A stretch of DNA of 9,280 nucleotides from Candidatus Omnitrophota bacterium (GTDB lineage: Bacteria > Hinthialibacterota > Hinthialibacteria > Hinthialibacterales > JAKPRU01). Shown here one piece after another: positions 1 through 8,764 of this stretch; the first letter of the stretch is position 1; each line of letters opens with the position of its first letter. Where the stretch lies: NCBI GenBank assembly GCA_029557025.1, contig JAKPRU010000277.1:1-9280 (forward strand). Direction: 5' to 3'. Under the pieces are notes generated by a model. The model saw nothing but the letters and a program-made list of their open reading frames with translations. It was not told the DNA's origin and did no database searches. The translations under genes were made by a program, and so were the position numbers.

Positions 1-12
1 GGTCTGGTTCCC

Positions 13-198
13 ATGGTTAAGAAATCACCTTGGGGTTATATCTGGTCTTCTTACGATACAGAGGCCGATACGCTCTACATCAATTTCAAAAAGCCCAGCC
101 ATGCGACCGACAGCGAGCTGACAGATGATGACATCATTGTCCGCTACGAAGGAGAGGAGATCATCGGCCTGACGGTGCTTCATGCGAGCAAGCGATAG
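13..198 (+). CDS. DUF2283 family small protein
   Basis: This is a 61-residue protein recognised as DUF2283 by the early YDTEADTLYINF segment, the acidic central stretch with DDDIIVRYE, and the closing GLTVLHASKR. The biochemical role of the family is not established. Members are often small stand-alone proteins, and some sit beside DUF4258 genes in arrangements that resemble toxin-antitoxin pairs; that partner would lie upstream, outside this window. The ATG at 13 gives a normal family length, but the frame is open to the window edge, so a slightly earlier start cannot be excluded. The stop is 13 nt before the preferred start of the next gene, so the two may be co-transcribed. No membrane segment or signal peptide is visible. 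Confidence 0.8.
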   Translation: MVKKSPWGYIWSSYDTEADTLYINFKKPSHATDSELTDDDIIVRYEGEEIIGLTVLHASKR

Positions 199-211
199 GC
201 GAAAAGTCCCA

Positions 212-1450
212 ATGAACGATACGAAAGAAACCATTCTGGAGCGACTAAAGAAAGATGCCGGAATCGGCGATGGGCTGGATCGTCTGGGCGCCGATTATCC
301 GGGGGTTCTGGGACTTTACTTGGATCTCTTTGCGGAGCATCCACGCCTGGAGACCGTGGCCGCGCCGATTTTCCAGGCCTATATGGCGATTCTCCGTTGT
401 TTTGATGATGGCGGGACACTTTTTATATGCGGAAACGGCGGCAGTTTTGCCGACGCGGCCCACATCACAGGGGAACTGCTGAAGGCATTCGAGCGGAATC
501 GCCATCTTACGGAGGAAGAGCAGAAAGCGTTTGCCGGACTTCCGTATGGCGAGGATGTCGGCAAACAGCTGGAGCATGGATTCCGCGCCGTGGTTCTGGG
601 TAATAACGCCGTGCTTGCATCGGCGGTACTGAACGATTTCTCCATGGCCAACATGCACTATGCCCAGGAACTCTATGCCATGGCGCGAAAGGGGGATGTC
701 TTGATCGGGATCAGTACCAGCGGCAATGCCCGCAATGTCATGTATGCCATGACCACCGCACGGGCAACGGGTGTCAAGACAATCAGCCTGACAGGTCAAA
801 GCGGCGGAGAGATGGGACAATTCGCGGATATCGCAATCAAGGCTCCGGGGACACGAACGCTGAAAATCCAGGAGCTGCACCTCCCTATTTACCATACGCT
901 CTGCCTGATGATCGAAGATCATTATTATCCGAAGGCAAGGGTCCCGGCTGAACCGCCCAAAGGTAGCGTGTTGGATTTGGATACGCTCGCATCCGCGATC
1001 GACCGGCTGAAAGCGCGGGGACGGAAAATTGTTTGGACAAACGGCTGTTTCGATATTCTTCACATGGGCCATGTTCAGTATCTCCGAAACGCCAAGGAGC
1101 AGGGCGATATCCTGGTGGTCGGGATCAACAGTGATGAATCCGTGCGGGCGTTGAAAGGCGAAGGAAGGCCGATCATCCCGGAACGTCACCGCGCCGAGGT
1201 CCTTGCCAGCCTGGGTTGTGTGGACTACGTGACCATTTTCAGCGACATGGACACGGTTCGGCTGCTGCAACGCTTGAAACCGCACGTCTATGCCAAAGGC
1301 GGCGATTACGATATCAACAGCATCGTGCAGGTTGAGCGCCGGGTGGTGGAGAGTTACGGCGGCGAAATCCGTATCCTTCCTTTGGTGCAGGATGCCTCCA
1401 CCTCGCGAATTATCAGCCGGATCACTACCGGCGCACAGCCGAAGGGATGA
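212..1450 (+). CDS. gmhA-rfaE2: Fused SIS-domain phosphoheptose isomerase / ADP-heptose synthase nucleotidyltransferase
   Basis: This 412-residue protein combines two enzymes of ADP-heptose synthesis. Residues about 30-240 are a SIS domain of GmhA type, which converts sedoheptulose 7-phosphate to D-glycero-D-manno-heptose 7-phosphate. It shows CGNGGS (73-78), GEL with the likely catalytic Glu88, ISTSGN (167-172), and QELH (220-223) with the likely catalytic His223. Residues about 255-405 are the RfaE domain II/HldE C-terminal nucleotidyltransferase, which loads heptose 1-phosphate with AMP. It shows TNGCFDILHMGH (276-287) with the HxGH nucleotide-binding motif, GINSDESVRALKG, KGGDY (362-366) and STSRIISRI. 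The kinase domain of full HldE is absent, so kinase and GmhB-type phosphatase must be encoded elsewhere. The SIS part has an extra segment after Glu88 (about 93-125) compared with classical GmhA, so its exact substrate is less certain. An ATG at 182 would overlap the upstream gene; 212 fits better, although its Shine-Dalgarno is weak. Confidence 0.87.
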   Translation: MNDTKETILERLKKDAGIGDGLDRLGADYPGVLGLYLDLFAEHPRLETVAAPIFQAYMAILRCFDDGGTLFICGNGGSFADAAHITGELLKAFERNRHLTEEEQKAFAGLPYGEDVGKQLEHGFRAVVLGNNAVLASAVLNDFSMANMHYAQELYAMARKGDVLIGISTSGNARNVMYAMTTARATGVKTISLTGQSGGEMGQFADIAIKAPGTRTLKIQELHLPIYHTLCLMIEDHYYPKARVPAEPPKGSVLDLDTLASAIDRLKARGRKIVWTNGCFDILHMGHVQYLRNAKEQGDILVVGINSDESVRALKGEGRPIIPERHRAEVLASLGCVDYVTIFSDMDTVRLLQRLKPHVYAKGGDYDINSIVQVERRVVESYGGEIRILPLVQDASTSRIISRITTGAQPKG

Positions 1451-1732
1451 GGTGGACCACGAAGGGACAGAAGTTCGTGATTCGCGAGGATTGGGGTACC
1501 GGTTAAAGATGTTTCTTAGGAGCCTCCCTCCGGCGGGACCGGTGATTGGGTAAAGAAAGCGTCACCGCATACAGCGCAGACGAAGGAGTGAAGATACGCA
1601 CAACCGCGTTTCTGTCTCCCCGAACTTTGGTGGAGAGGTTCCTCCCCCGAAGATCGGGGGAGGAAGGGTGGGGGTTGACCGGATCTCGCAAAACTCCTCG
1701 GCGTGACGGTTGTGGCCGAGATTTCTTAAGAA
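1451..1732. other. Non-coding gap between the isomerase fusion and GT9 gene
   Basis: This 282-nt stretch has no convincing gene; the overlapping short reading frames show no recognisable protein features. Its only strong structure is the palindromic element at 1639-1665. TTGACC at 1675-1680 resembles a -35 box, but no matching -10 box is present at normal spacing, so no promoter is assigned. Confidence 0.6.
1639..1665. repeat. Strong palindrome, REP-like intergenic element
   Basis: A perfect 12-bp inverted repeat (1639-1650 and 1654-1665, arms TTCCTCCCCCGA / TCGGGGGAGGAA) is separated by a 3-nt loop. A second, imperfect dyad lies just upstream (about 1616-1637, CTCCCCGAAC / TTTGGTGGAG), and a G-rich GGGTGGGGGTTGA flank follows. 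There is no T tract on either strand, so an intrinsic terminator is unlikely. The arrangement resembles dispersed REP/REPIN-type elements in bacterial intergenic regions. Being a multi-copy repeat is an inference; only one copy is visible here. Confidence 0.5.
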
Positions 1733-2656
1733 ATGGCACACGATCGAATCATTGTCGTTCGGAGCGGCGCAATTGGAGACACGATTCTTCTTGCGCCGGT
1801 GGTTCACGGTCTTCGACGGGCATATCCGAGCGCCGAGATTTTTGTCGTGGGGCATTTTGAGCGAGTCTCATTGCTGTTGGGGCCATCCTTCGCAACCCAG
1901 GCTCTGAGTCTCGACCAGCCCGGGATCCCCAGCCTTTATTCCGAGACTCCCGATTTACCTTCGGCTACCCGCGATGTTTTCCAAAGCGCCCGGTGGGTGC
2001 TGTGGTTTGGGGAGGACCTGGATGGGAACCTGCGGCGTAATATGGAAGAACTTTGTCCCGGACGGTTTTTGCTCCATTCGCCAAATCCCAAGCCACGCAG
2101 GCATATTTGTGACCACCTGATGGATGCTCTCGACCGGATCTCCGTGCCGAGGCCGGAGTTTGTTCCGCCGCTTGAAGTTTCCAGAGATTTGCCGTCAGAC
2201 CTGACAGATATCTTGTCGGGCCGCGAAGGAGCAGGCGACCGGGTGGTTGTTCATCCCGGAGCGAGCAATTCGGAGAAGCGCCTTTCTCCCGGCATTTGGG
2301 CTGATGTGTTGCGCTCCCTTTCCCGCGAGCGAACAATCCGTCCGGTTGTGCTCACAGGCCCGGAGGAAGAAGATCTTGGGATGGAACTGGCGAGGAAGGT
2401 CCATGACCTGAATCCCGTGTGGATTCACGACCATCCTTTGCGGGAGGTTGCGGCATTGTTGGCGAATGTGGATTTGTATCTGGGACATGACAGCGGAATC
2501 ACGCACCTGGCTGCCGCAATCGGCTGTCGGACCGTAGCGGTGTTTCGCGCGACCGATCCTGTCGTGTGGTCGCCGCGCGGTCCGCATGTTCATGTTGTGC
2601 TGATACGCGATGAGAGGGATGCGGTTCGAGTTATTCTTCAAGCAATACGAAAATGA
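1733..2656 (+). CDS. Glycosyltransferase family 9, heptosyltransferase-like (WaaF/WaaC type)
   Basis: This 307-residue protein is recognised as a GT9 ADP-heptose:LPS heptosyltransferase-like enzyme. Such enzymes are cytoplasmic or membrane-peripheral and transfer heptose from ADP-heptose to the LPS inner core or another glycan. It shows the N-terminal acceptor-side loop RSGAIGDTILLAP (10-22), a VVHPGAS motif (172-178) followed by KRLSPGIWADV (182-192), VVLTGPEEE (205-213), and the family signature LGHDSGITHLAAAIG (250-264) with Asp253, the DSG and His258 at the nucleotide-sugar site. Length is slightly below the usual 320-350. There is no signal peptide or transmembrane segment. The nearby heptose-activating fusion supports ADP-heptose as donor, but the acceptor cannot be inferred. 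The ATG at 1733 puts the GAIGD motif at the usual distance from the N terminus; the upstream Shine-Dalgarno is poor. Confidence 0.87.
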   Translation: MAHDRIIVVRSGAIGDTILLAPVVHGLRRAYPSAEIFVVGHFERVSLLLGPSFATQALSLDQPGIPSLYSETPDLPSATRDVFQSARWVLWFGEDLDGNLRRNMEELCPGRFLLHSPNPKPRRHICDHLMDALDRISVPRPEFVPPLEVSRDLPSDLTDILSGREGAGDRVVVHPGASNSEKRLSPGIWADVLRSLSRERTIRPVVLTGPEEEDLGMELARKVHDLNPVWIHDHPLREVAALLANVDLYLGHDSGITHLAAAIGCRTVAVFRATDPVVWSPRGPHVHVVLIRDERDAVRVILQAIRK

Positions 2657-2730
2657 TCGCCATTGCTGTGTGTGCCTGTGCTTCTCTTAATGCAAGGCTG
2701 TCTGCTAGAATCGGGAAAACATGTCGCAAC

Positions 2731-2738
2731 AGGGAGGT
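2731..2738 (+). promoter_or_regulatory. Shine-Dalgarno deciding a GTG start
   Basis: AGGGAGGT lies 7 nt before GTG at 2746. It selects this codon over the in-frame ATG at 2653, which would add 31 unrelated residues before the conserved LLGLDVGTTG start of the FGGY fold and would overlap the preceding stop. Confidence 0.8.
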
Positions 2739-2745
2739 ATTCACC

Positions 2746-4251
2746 GTGAGCTTGCTTGGACTGGATGTCGGAACGACCGGATGCAAGGCAACAGCGTTCA
2801 ATGTGGATGGGGCAGTGTTGGCCTCCGCCTACCGGGAATATCCGTTGCTCTCGCCGCAGCCAGGCTGGGCGGAACTCGACAGCGCGCGGGTGTGGCACGA
2901 TGTAAAAGACTGCCTGGCACAAGTGGCGCAGGCAACAAAGAACGATCCGATCAGCGCGCTCGCGGTCTCCTGCCAGGGCGAGGCCACCACGCCGCTGGAT
3001 GAGCACGGGAATATTCTCGACACGACAGCCGTCTCGTTCGACACGCGAACGGCGGGACTCGTTTCCTGGTGGGAGGAGCATGTTGGTCGGGAACGGATTT
3101 TCGAAATCACGGGCCAGCCGCTTGCTTCCCCGTTCACCGCGCTCAAACTTCAATGGATGCGACAGAACAAACCGGAGGTTTTTGCGAAAGTCCGCAAGTT
3201 TCTGTTCTATGAGGATTTCATTTATCATCAATTGGGGCTGGAGCCATATACCGACTACACGGTGGCCGGCCGGTCGATGTTTTTCGATGTGCGGGCGGAA
3301 AACTGGTCCGAGGAACTTTTGCGACATGTGGGTATCTCGACGGATCGTCTGGCGAAACCGGTTCCTTCCGGGACAGTGATCGGGACCATTCCGGACAAGA
3401 AAGCGGATGAACTCGGACTTCCGCGCGGGATTCAGGTGGCGACGGGTGGGCACGACCAGCCTACTCAAACGCTTGGCGCAGGGGTGATCGACCCGAACGT
3501 GGCCTCCTACGGTATCGGGACGGTTGAGTGCATTGTTCCGGTTTTCCAGGAACCCGTACTGAACAAGACGATGCTCGACAACAACATCTGCTGTTATCAC
3601 CACACATACAGCGGGATGTACATTGCGCTTGTCTACAATTTTACCGGCGGTCAGTTGTTCCGCTGGTATCGGGACACATTCGGCGATGTAGAGAAAATGG
3701 AGGCGGAGCGGACCGGCAAAGATGTCTACGACATCCTGACGGGGAAGGCGGCCGATCAACCGACGAATCTCCTGGTATTGCCGCATTTCACGACGACGGG
3801 TGTGCCGCATTTCGACAACAATTCCCGTGGAGCGATCCTGGGGATGACGTTGGGGACAACAAAGGGCGAGGTGATTCGCGGTATTCTGGAGGGGATCACA
3901 ATGGAGCTGCGTCTCTGTGTGGATATTCTGGATAAGGCCGGTGTGCCGATTGAGGAGCTTCGGGCGACCGGCGGCGGATCGAAATCCGATTACTGGATGC
4001 AAATCAAAGCAGACATTATGGGGCGACCGGTGCGTGTGCCGAAGGTCTCGGAGTCCGGGAACCTGGGTTGTGCGATGCTGGCGGGAACGGCTACCGGAGT
4101 TTACCGTTCGCTTTCCGAGGCGGCGGAGCAGTTAATTACTATCGGCAAGTCATTTGAGCCGAACGAAAAGAACGTGCGCTATTACCAGGATCGTCTGGGG
4201 CTGTATGCGGAGATTTATCCTCGGCTGCGGGATTTGTTTCACCGGATGTAG
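2746..4251 (+). CDS. FGGY-family carbohydrate kinase, substrate uncertain (often labelled xylulokinase)
   Basis: This 501-residue cytoplasmic kinase would phosphorylate a sugar or polyol with ATP. The N-terminal FGGY domain begins with GLDVGTTGCK (5-14), holding the ATP phosphate-binding loop and Asp7. The likely catalytic base is Asp237 in TGGHDQP (234-240). The C-terminal domain has ATGGGSKSDYW (407-417), the adenosine-site signature, and GNLGCAMLAG. Length matches xylulokinases (about 490-510). However, where E. coli XylB has GQMHG (sugar-contacting Met77-His78) this protein has CQGEA (76-80), and the Asn after the catalytic Asp in XylB is Gln238 here. D-xylulose is therefore doubtful. It starts 89 nt after the glycosyltransferase stop on the same strand. 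Sedoheptulose or another ketose/polyol is possible but only inferred. It ends 16 nt from the convergent stop of the polyphosphate phosphotransferase. Confidence 0.85.
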   Translation: MSLLGLDVGTTGCKATAFNVDGAVLASAYREYPLLSPQPGWAELDSARVWHDVKDCLAQVAQATKNDPISALAVSCQGEATTPLDEHGNILDTTAVSFDTRTAGLVSWWEEHVGRERIFEITGQPLASPFTALKLQWMRQNKPEVFAKVRKFLFYEDFIYHQLGLEPYTDYTVAGRSMFFDVRAENWSEELLRHVGISTDRLAKPVPSGTVIGTIPDKKADELGLPRGIQVATGGHDQPTQTLGAGVIDPNVASYGIGTVECIVPVFQEPVLNKTMLDNNICCYHHTYSGMYIALVYNFTGGQLFRWYRDTFGDVEKMEAERTGKDVYDILTGKAADQPTNLLVLPHFTTTGVPHFDNNSRGAILGMTLGTTKGEVIRGILEGITMELRLCVDILDKAGVPIEELRATGGGSKSDYWMQIKADIMGRPVRVPKVSESGNLGCAMLAGTATGVYRSLSEAAEQLITIGKSFEPNEKNVRYYQDRLGLYAEIYPRLRDLFHRM

Positions 4252-4267
4252 TTGTCGCGGACATAGC

Positions 4268-5785
4268 TCACTCGGTCAATTCCGGGCGGTCTTCGCGGTT
4301 GAGGCCTTTTTCGATAGCGTCGATAATTGTCTCAACGGCCTTGACTCGCGCCCAGAGCTTGCAGTTCCCTTCCACCACGGTCCATGGGGCGTAGGTGGTA
4401 CTCGTTCGCTGCAGCATATCGACAACGGCTTCCCGGTAAGCATCCCATTTTTCCCGGTTGCGCCAGTCTTCATCGGTTAATTTGTAGGACTTGTAGTCGA
4501 TCGTTTTTCTTTCCTCGAACCGTGCCAGCTGTTCCTCCTTGGAGATGTGCAGCCAGAATTTCACGATGACCGTTCCGAAATGGTACAGGTGTCGCTCAAA
4601 TTCGTTGATCTCCTGGAACGCGCGCCGCCATTCGGCCTCGGTACAGAAACCCTCGATGCGCTCCACCATGATTCGTCCATACCAGGAGCGGTCGAAGATT
4701 GCGATATGTCCGGCTTTCGGGAGTTGTTTCCAGAATCGCCAGAGGTAGTGATGGGTTTTCTCATCGCCGGTGGGCGCGGCAATGGGGGTTACGGAATACC
4801 CGCGCGGGTCGAGGTTCTGGGTTACCCGCTTGATATTGCCTCCCTTGCCCGCTGCATCCCAGCCCTCGTAGACAATCACGACGGGCATTCGGTGCTTGAA
4901 GCATTCGTACTCCAGTTCGCGCAGACGCACCTGACCCTTCATCAGCCGTTTGCGGTATTCGGCCGGTTCGAGAGACAGAGAGAGGTCCACCCGGTCCAGA
5001 ACGCTGGGCATATCTTTCAGGGCGGTCACCTCGATCTGTTCGTGAATGTCTTCATGAGTTGCGGCTCGGGTGCGGTTTTTGTTCAGGCCCGTCTGGATGG
5101 CCTCACAAATGGTTTTGAAGATTTTCACGCGGCGGAAGCGCCTGTCGGTGGCTTCGATGATGGTCCAGGGCGCATAGTGTGTACTGGTGCGCTCGAGCAT
5201 TTCCTCGGTTACCTGAAGATAAGTGTCGTACTGTTTGTGGTGTTTCCAGTCTTCCTTGGTGACTTTCCATTTCATATATGGATCTTTTTCACACTGCCGA
5301 AACCGACGTTTCTGCTCCTTTTTGCTGATATGCAGCCAGAACTTGACGATCACTGTTCCATCATCCACCAGCTGGCGTTCAAATTCGTTGATCTCCTGGT
5401 ATGCTTGGTGCCATTGTTCGGGAGTGCAGAGTTTATCGACCCGCTCCACATGAACCCGGCCATACCACGACCGGTCGAAAATGGCAATTTGCCCCCGTCC
5501 GGGAACCTTGGTCCAGAACCGCCACAGGAATGGGCGATACAGTTCCTCCTGGATGGGCGCCGAGATGGGGTGGACTCGGAATCCGCGCGGATCCAACCGG
5601 TCGAGCAGCTGGCTGATCGAGTCGCCTTTACCGGAGGCATCCCAGCCCTCAAAGAGAATAATGACCGGCAACCCGGCCTCACGTGCCTGTTGCTGCAGGA
5701 TACGCAGATCCTCTTTCAGGCGGGGCAGCCATTGTTTGTAATCTTCCTTGGACAGTTTGAGCGAGAGATCGACGGTTTCGAGCAT
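4268..5785 (-). CDS. pap: Polyphosphate:AMP phosphotransferase, two-domain PPK2 (class II)
   Basis: This 505-residue protein contains two tandem PPK2 domains and fits the polyphosphate:AMP phosphotransferase family (usual length about 470-500). It transfers phosphate from polyphosphate to AMP, giving ADP. The N-terminal domain (about 1-235) has Walker A GWDASGKG (47-54), LWRFW (87-91), the Walker B/lid element FDRSWYGR (103-110) and INEFER (132-137). The C-terminal domain (about 258-498) repeats these as GWDAAGKG (308-315), LWRFW (348-352), FDRSWYGR (364-371) and INEFER (393-398). Both copies look intact, although in some family members the N-terminal half is reported as inactive. The protein is soluble, with no signal peptide. 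The ATG has GGAGG at 5791-5795, 5 nt upstream. It lies on the same strand as the ATP synthase genes but beyond their terminator, so it probably has its own promoter; both products bear on adenylate energy balance. Confidence 0.93.
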   Translation of the reverse strand: MLETVDLSLKLSKEDYKQWLPRLKEDLRILQQQAREAGLPVIILFEGWDASGKGDSISQLLDRLDPRGFRVHPISAPIQEELYRPFLWRFWTKVPGRGQIAIFDRSWYGRVHVERVDKLCTPEQWHQAYQEINEFERQLVDDGTVIVKFWLHISKKEQKRRFRQCEKDPYMKWKVTKEDWKHHKQYDTYLQVTEEMLERTSTHYAPWTIIEATDRRFRRVKIFKTICEAIQTGLNKNRTRAATHEDIHEQIEVTALKDMPSVLDRVDLSLSLEPAEYRKRLMKGQVRLRELEYECFKHRMPVVIVYEGWDAAGKGGNIKRVTQNLDPRGYSVTPIAAPTGDEKTHHYLWRFWKQLPKAGHIAIFDRSWYGRIMVERIEGFCTEAEWRRAFQEINEFERHLYHFGTVIVKFWLHISKEEQLARFEERKTIDYKSYKLTDEDWRNREKWDAYREAVVDMLQRTSTTYAPWTVVEGNCKLWARVKAVETIIDAIEKGLNREDRPELTE

Positions 5786-5790
5786 AGGTT

Positions 5791-5795
5791 CCTCC
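5791..5795 (-). promoter_or_regulatory. Shine-Dalgarno of the PPK2 gene
   Basis: On the minus strand GGAGG is followed by AACCT and then the ATG at 5785. The 5-nt spacing is good, and this fixes the start of the polyphosphate:AMP phosphotransferase. Confidence 0.75.
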
Positions 5796-6064
5796 GCGCG
5801 TCAAGGCAAATCGGCACTGTCTTTCGCCACAGGTTTTTGGTTATTTTCGCCGAGGAAGGGTAGGGTTGTCCAGGTGGTTCTGGTGAAGAATTAAGAATTC
5901 AGGAGTTAAAGGAAGACGAAGGTGAAGTGAGCCGGGAAAGGGGTTGAAGCCTACCCTACAACTCACCCGGAGGCAAAAAGGGAACCTTTATTTGTAAACA
6001 TATGAAAGGCTGGCTTTTCGGGAAGGTCTGGAACCGGCTTTTCTTTCATTTTCATCCAGGAGGC
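5796..6064. other. Non-coding region upstream of the PPK2 gene
   Basis: These roughly 270 nt between the ATP synthase terminator and the PPK2 ribosome-binding site hold no convincing gene. They should contain the PPK2 promoter (minus strand), but I see no clear -35/-10 pair. Two structures are visible. One is a possible stem-loop at 5932-5970, with outer arms CCGGG/CCCGG and inner arms GTTGAAG/CTACAAC that have one mismatch. The other is a small AT-rich dyad GAATT-AAG-AATTC at 5888-5900. Neither can be assigned a function from sequence alone. Confidence 0.5.
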
Positions 6065-6106
6065 ATAATAAAAAGGCAGCCGGGTGGATCAAATCCAGCG
6101 GACTGC
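6065..6106 (-). terminator. Intrinsic terminator of the ATP synthase operon
   Basis: On the minus strand, starting 32 nt after the atpC stop, a stem-loop is formed by GCAG/CTGC, CCG/CGG and TGGA/TCCA with small bulges and a 5-nt loop TTTGA (6076-6106). One C later comes the tract TTTTTATTAT (6074-6065). Hairpin plus T-rich tail directly after the last operon gene is the classic rho-independent layout. A competing short palindrome (CTGCA-A-TGCAG, 6103-6113) overlaps its base. Confidence 0.7.
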
Positions 6107-6138
6107 AATGCAGCCCTCCCAACCGCGAAAGACCGAGA

Positions 6139-6399
6139 CTATTCCACTACCTCCTCCGCAAGAATGACGGCCTGATTCTTGCTCACTTCCAGGAATCCGC
6201 CGGTGATTTTTTTCTCGGCGGATTTGCCGTCGGCGGTGCGGAAAGTGACTTTGCCCGGGAGAAGGCCGGTAAGCAGCGGGGCATGGTGCGCCAATACGCC
6301 CAAATAGCCCTCCGTGCCGGGGGCCACCATGGACTCAATATCGCCCTCATAGACAACGCCGGCCTGGCTGATCATCCGCAACTTGTAGGTTTCCGCCAT
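6139..6399 (-). CDS. atpC: ATP synthase F1 epsilon subunit, short form
   Basis: This 86-residue protein matches the N-terminal beta-sandwich domain of the F1 epsilon subunit, part of the central stalk with gamma. Conserved features are the start YKLRMISQAGVVYEGD, the VAPGTEGYLGVLAHHAPLLTGL segment (25-46), and GGFLEVSKNQAVILAEE near the end. The usual bacterial epsilon is about 130-140 residues and has a C-terminal two-helix hairpin that can inhibit ATP hydrolysis; here the protein stops right after the beta-sandwich. The sequence after the TAG does not encode the missing helices in the same frame and runs into the operon terminator, so this looks like a natural short form. It follows atpD by 34 nt, the standard last position of the operon. 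The upstream Shine-Dalgarno is weak. Confidence 0.9.
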   Translation of the reverse strand: MAETYKLRMISQAGVVYEGDIESMVAPGTEGYLGVLAHHAPLLTGLLPGKVTFRTADGKSAEKKITGGFLEVSKNQAVILAEEVVE

Positions 6400-6433
6400 T
6401 TTTCACACTCGATATCGCACAGTTCGGGGCCGT

Positions 6434-8740
<2,307 letters not shown>

Positions 8741-8764
8741 ATCCGTTCCTTTGGCCGGTTCCCG

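Noticed and set aside
245..1285. Long antisense open frame (346 codons) opposite the isomerase fusion
   Set aside because: It lies wholly within a gene with clear SIS and nucleotidyltransferase motifs; its own translation is rich in His, Arg and Cys and shows no recognisable domain.
1639..1665. The 12-bp palindrome as a rho-independent terminator of the isomerase fusion
   Set aside because: It lies about 190 nt after the stop and lacks a T tract on either strand.
2683..2711. Possible promoter before the FGGY kinase with TAGAAT at 2706-2711
   Set aside because: The -10-like hexamer is good, but there is no acceptable -35 box 16-18 nt upstream.
2638..4002. Antisense open frame of 454 codons opposite the FGGY kinase
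   Set aside because: It mirrors a well-conserved kinase gene; the translation has no family motifs and is Arg/His-rich, as expected of a GC-rich shadow frame.
13..4251. A novel defence or toxin-antitoxin system starting with the DUF2283 gene
   Set aside because: Only DUF2283 is visible, with no toxin partner in the window; the following genes are sugar-metabolism enzymes.
4547..5863. Plus-strand open frame of 438 codons opposite the PPK2 gene
   Set aside because: It is the complement of a duplicated-domain gene with strong motifs; its repeats only reflect the two PPK2 domains read backwards.
6002..6175. Small plus-strand frame from ATG at 6002 (57 codons)
   Set aside because: It has no Shine-Dalgarno, runs through the ATP synthase terminator into the antisense of atpC, and has no recognisable features.
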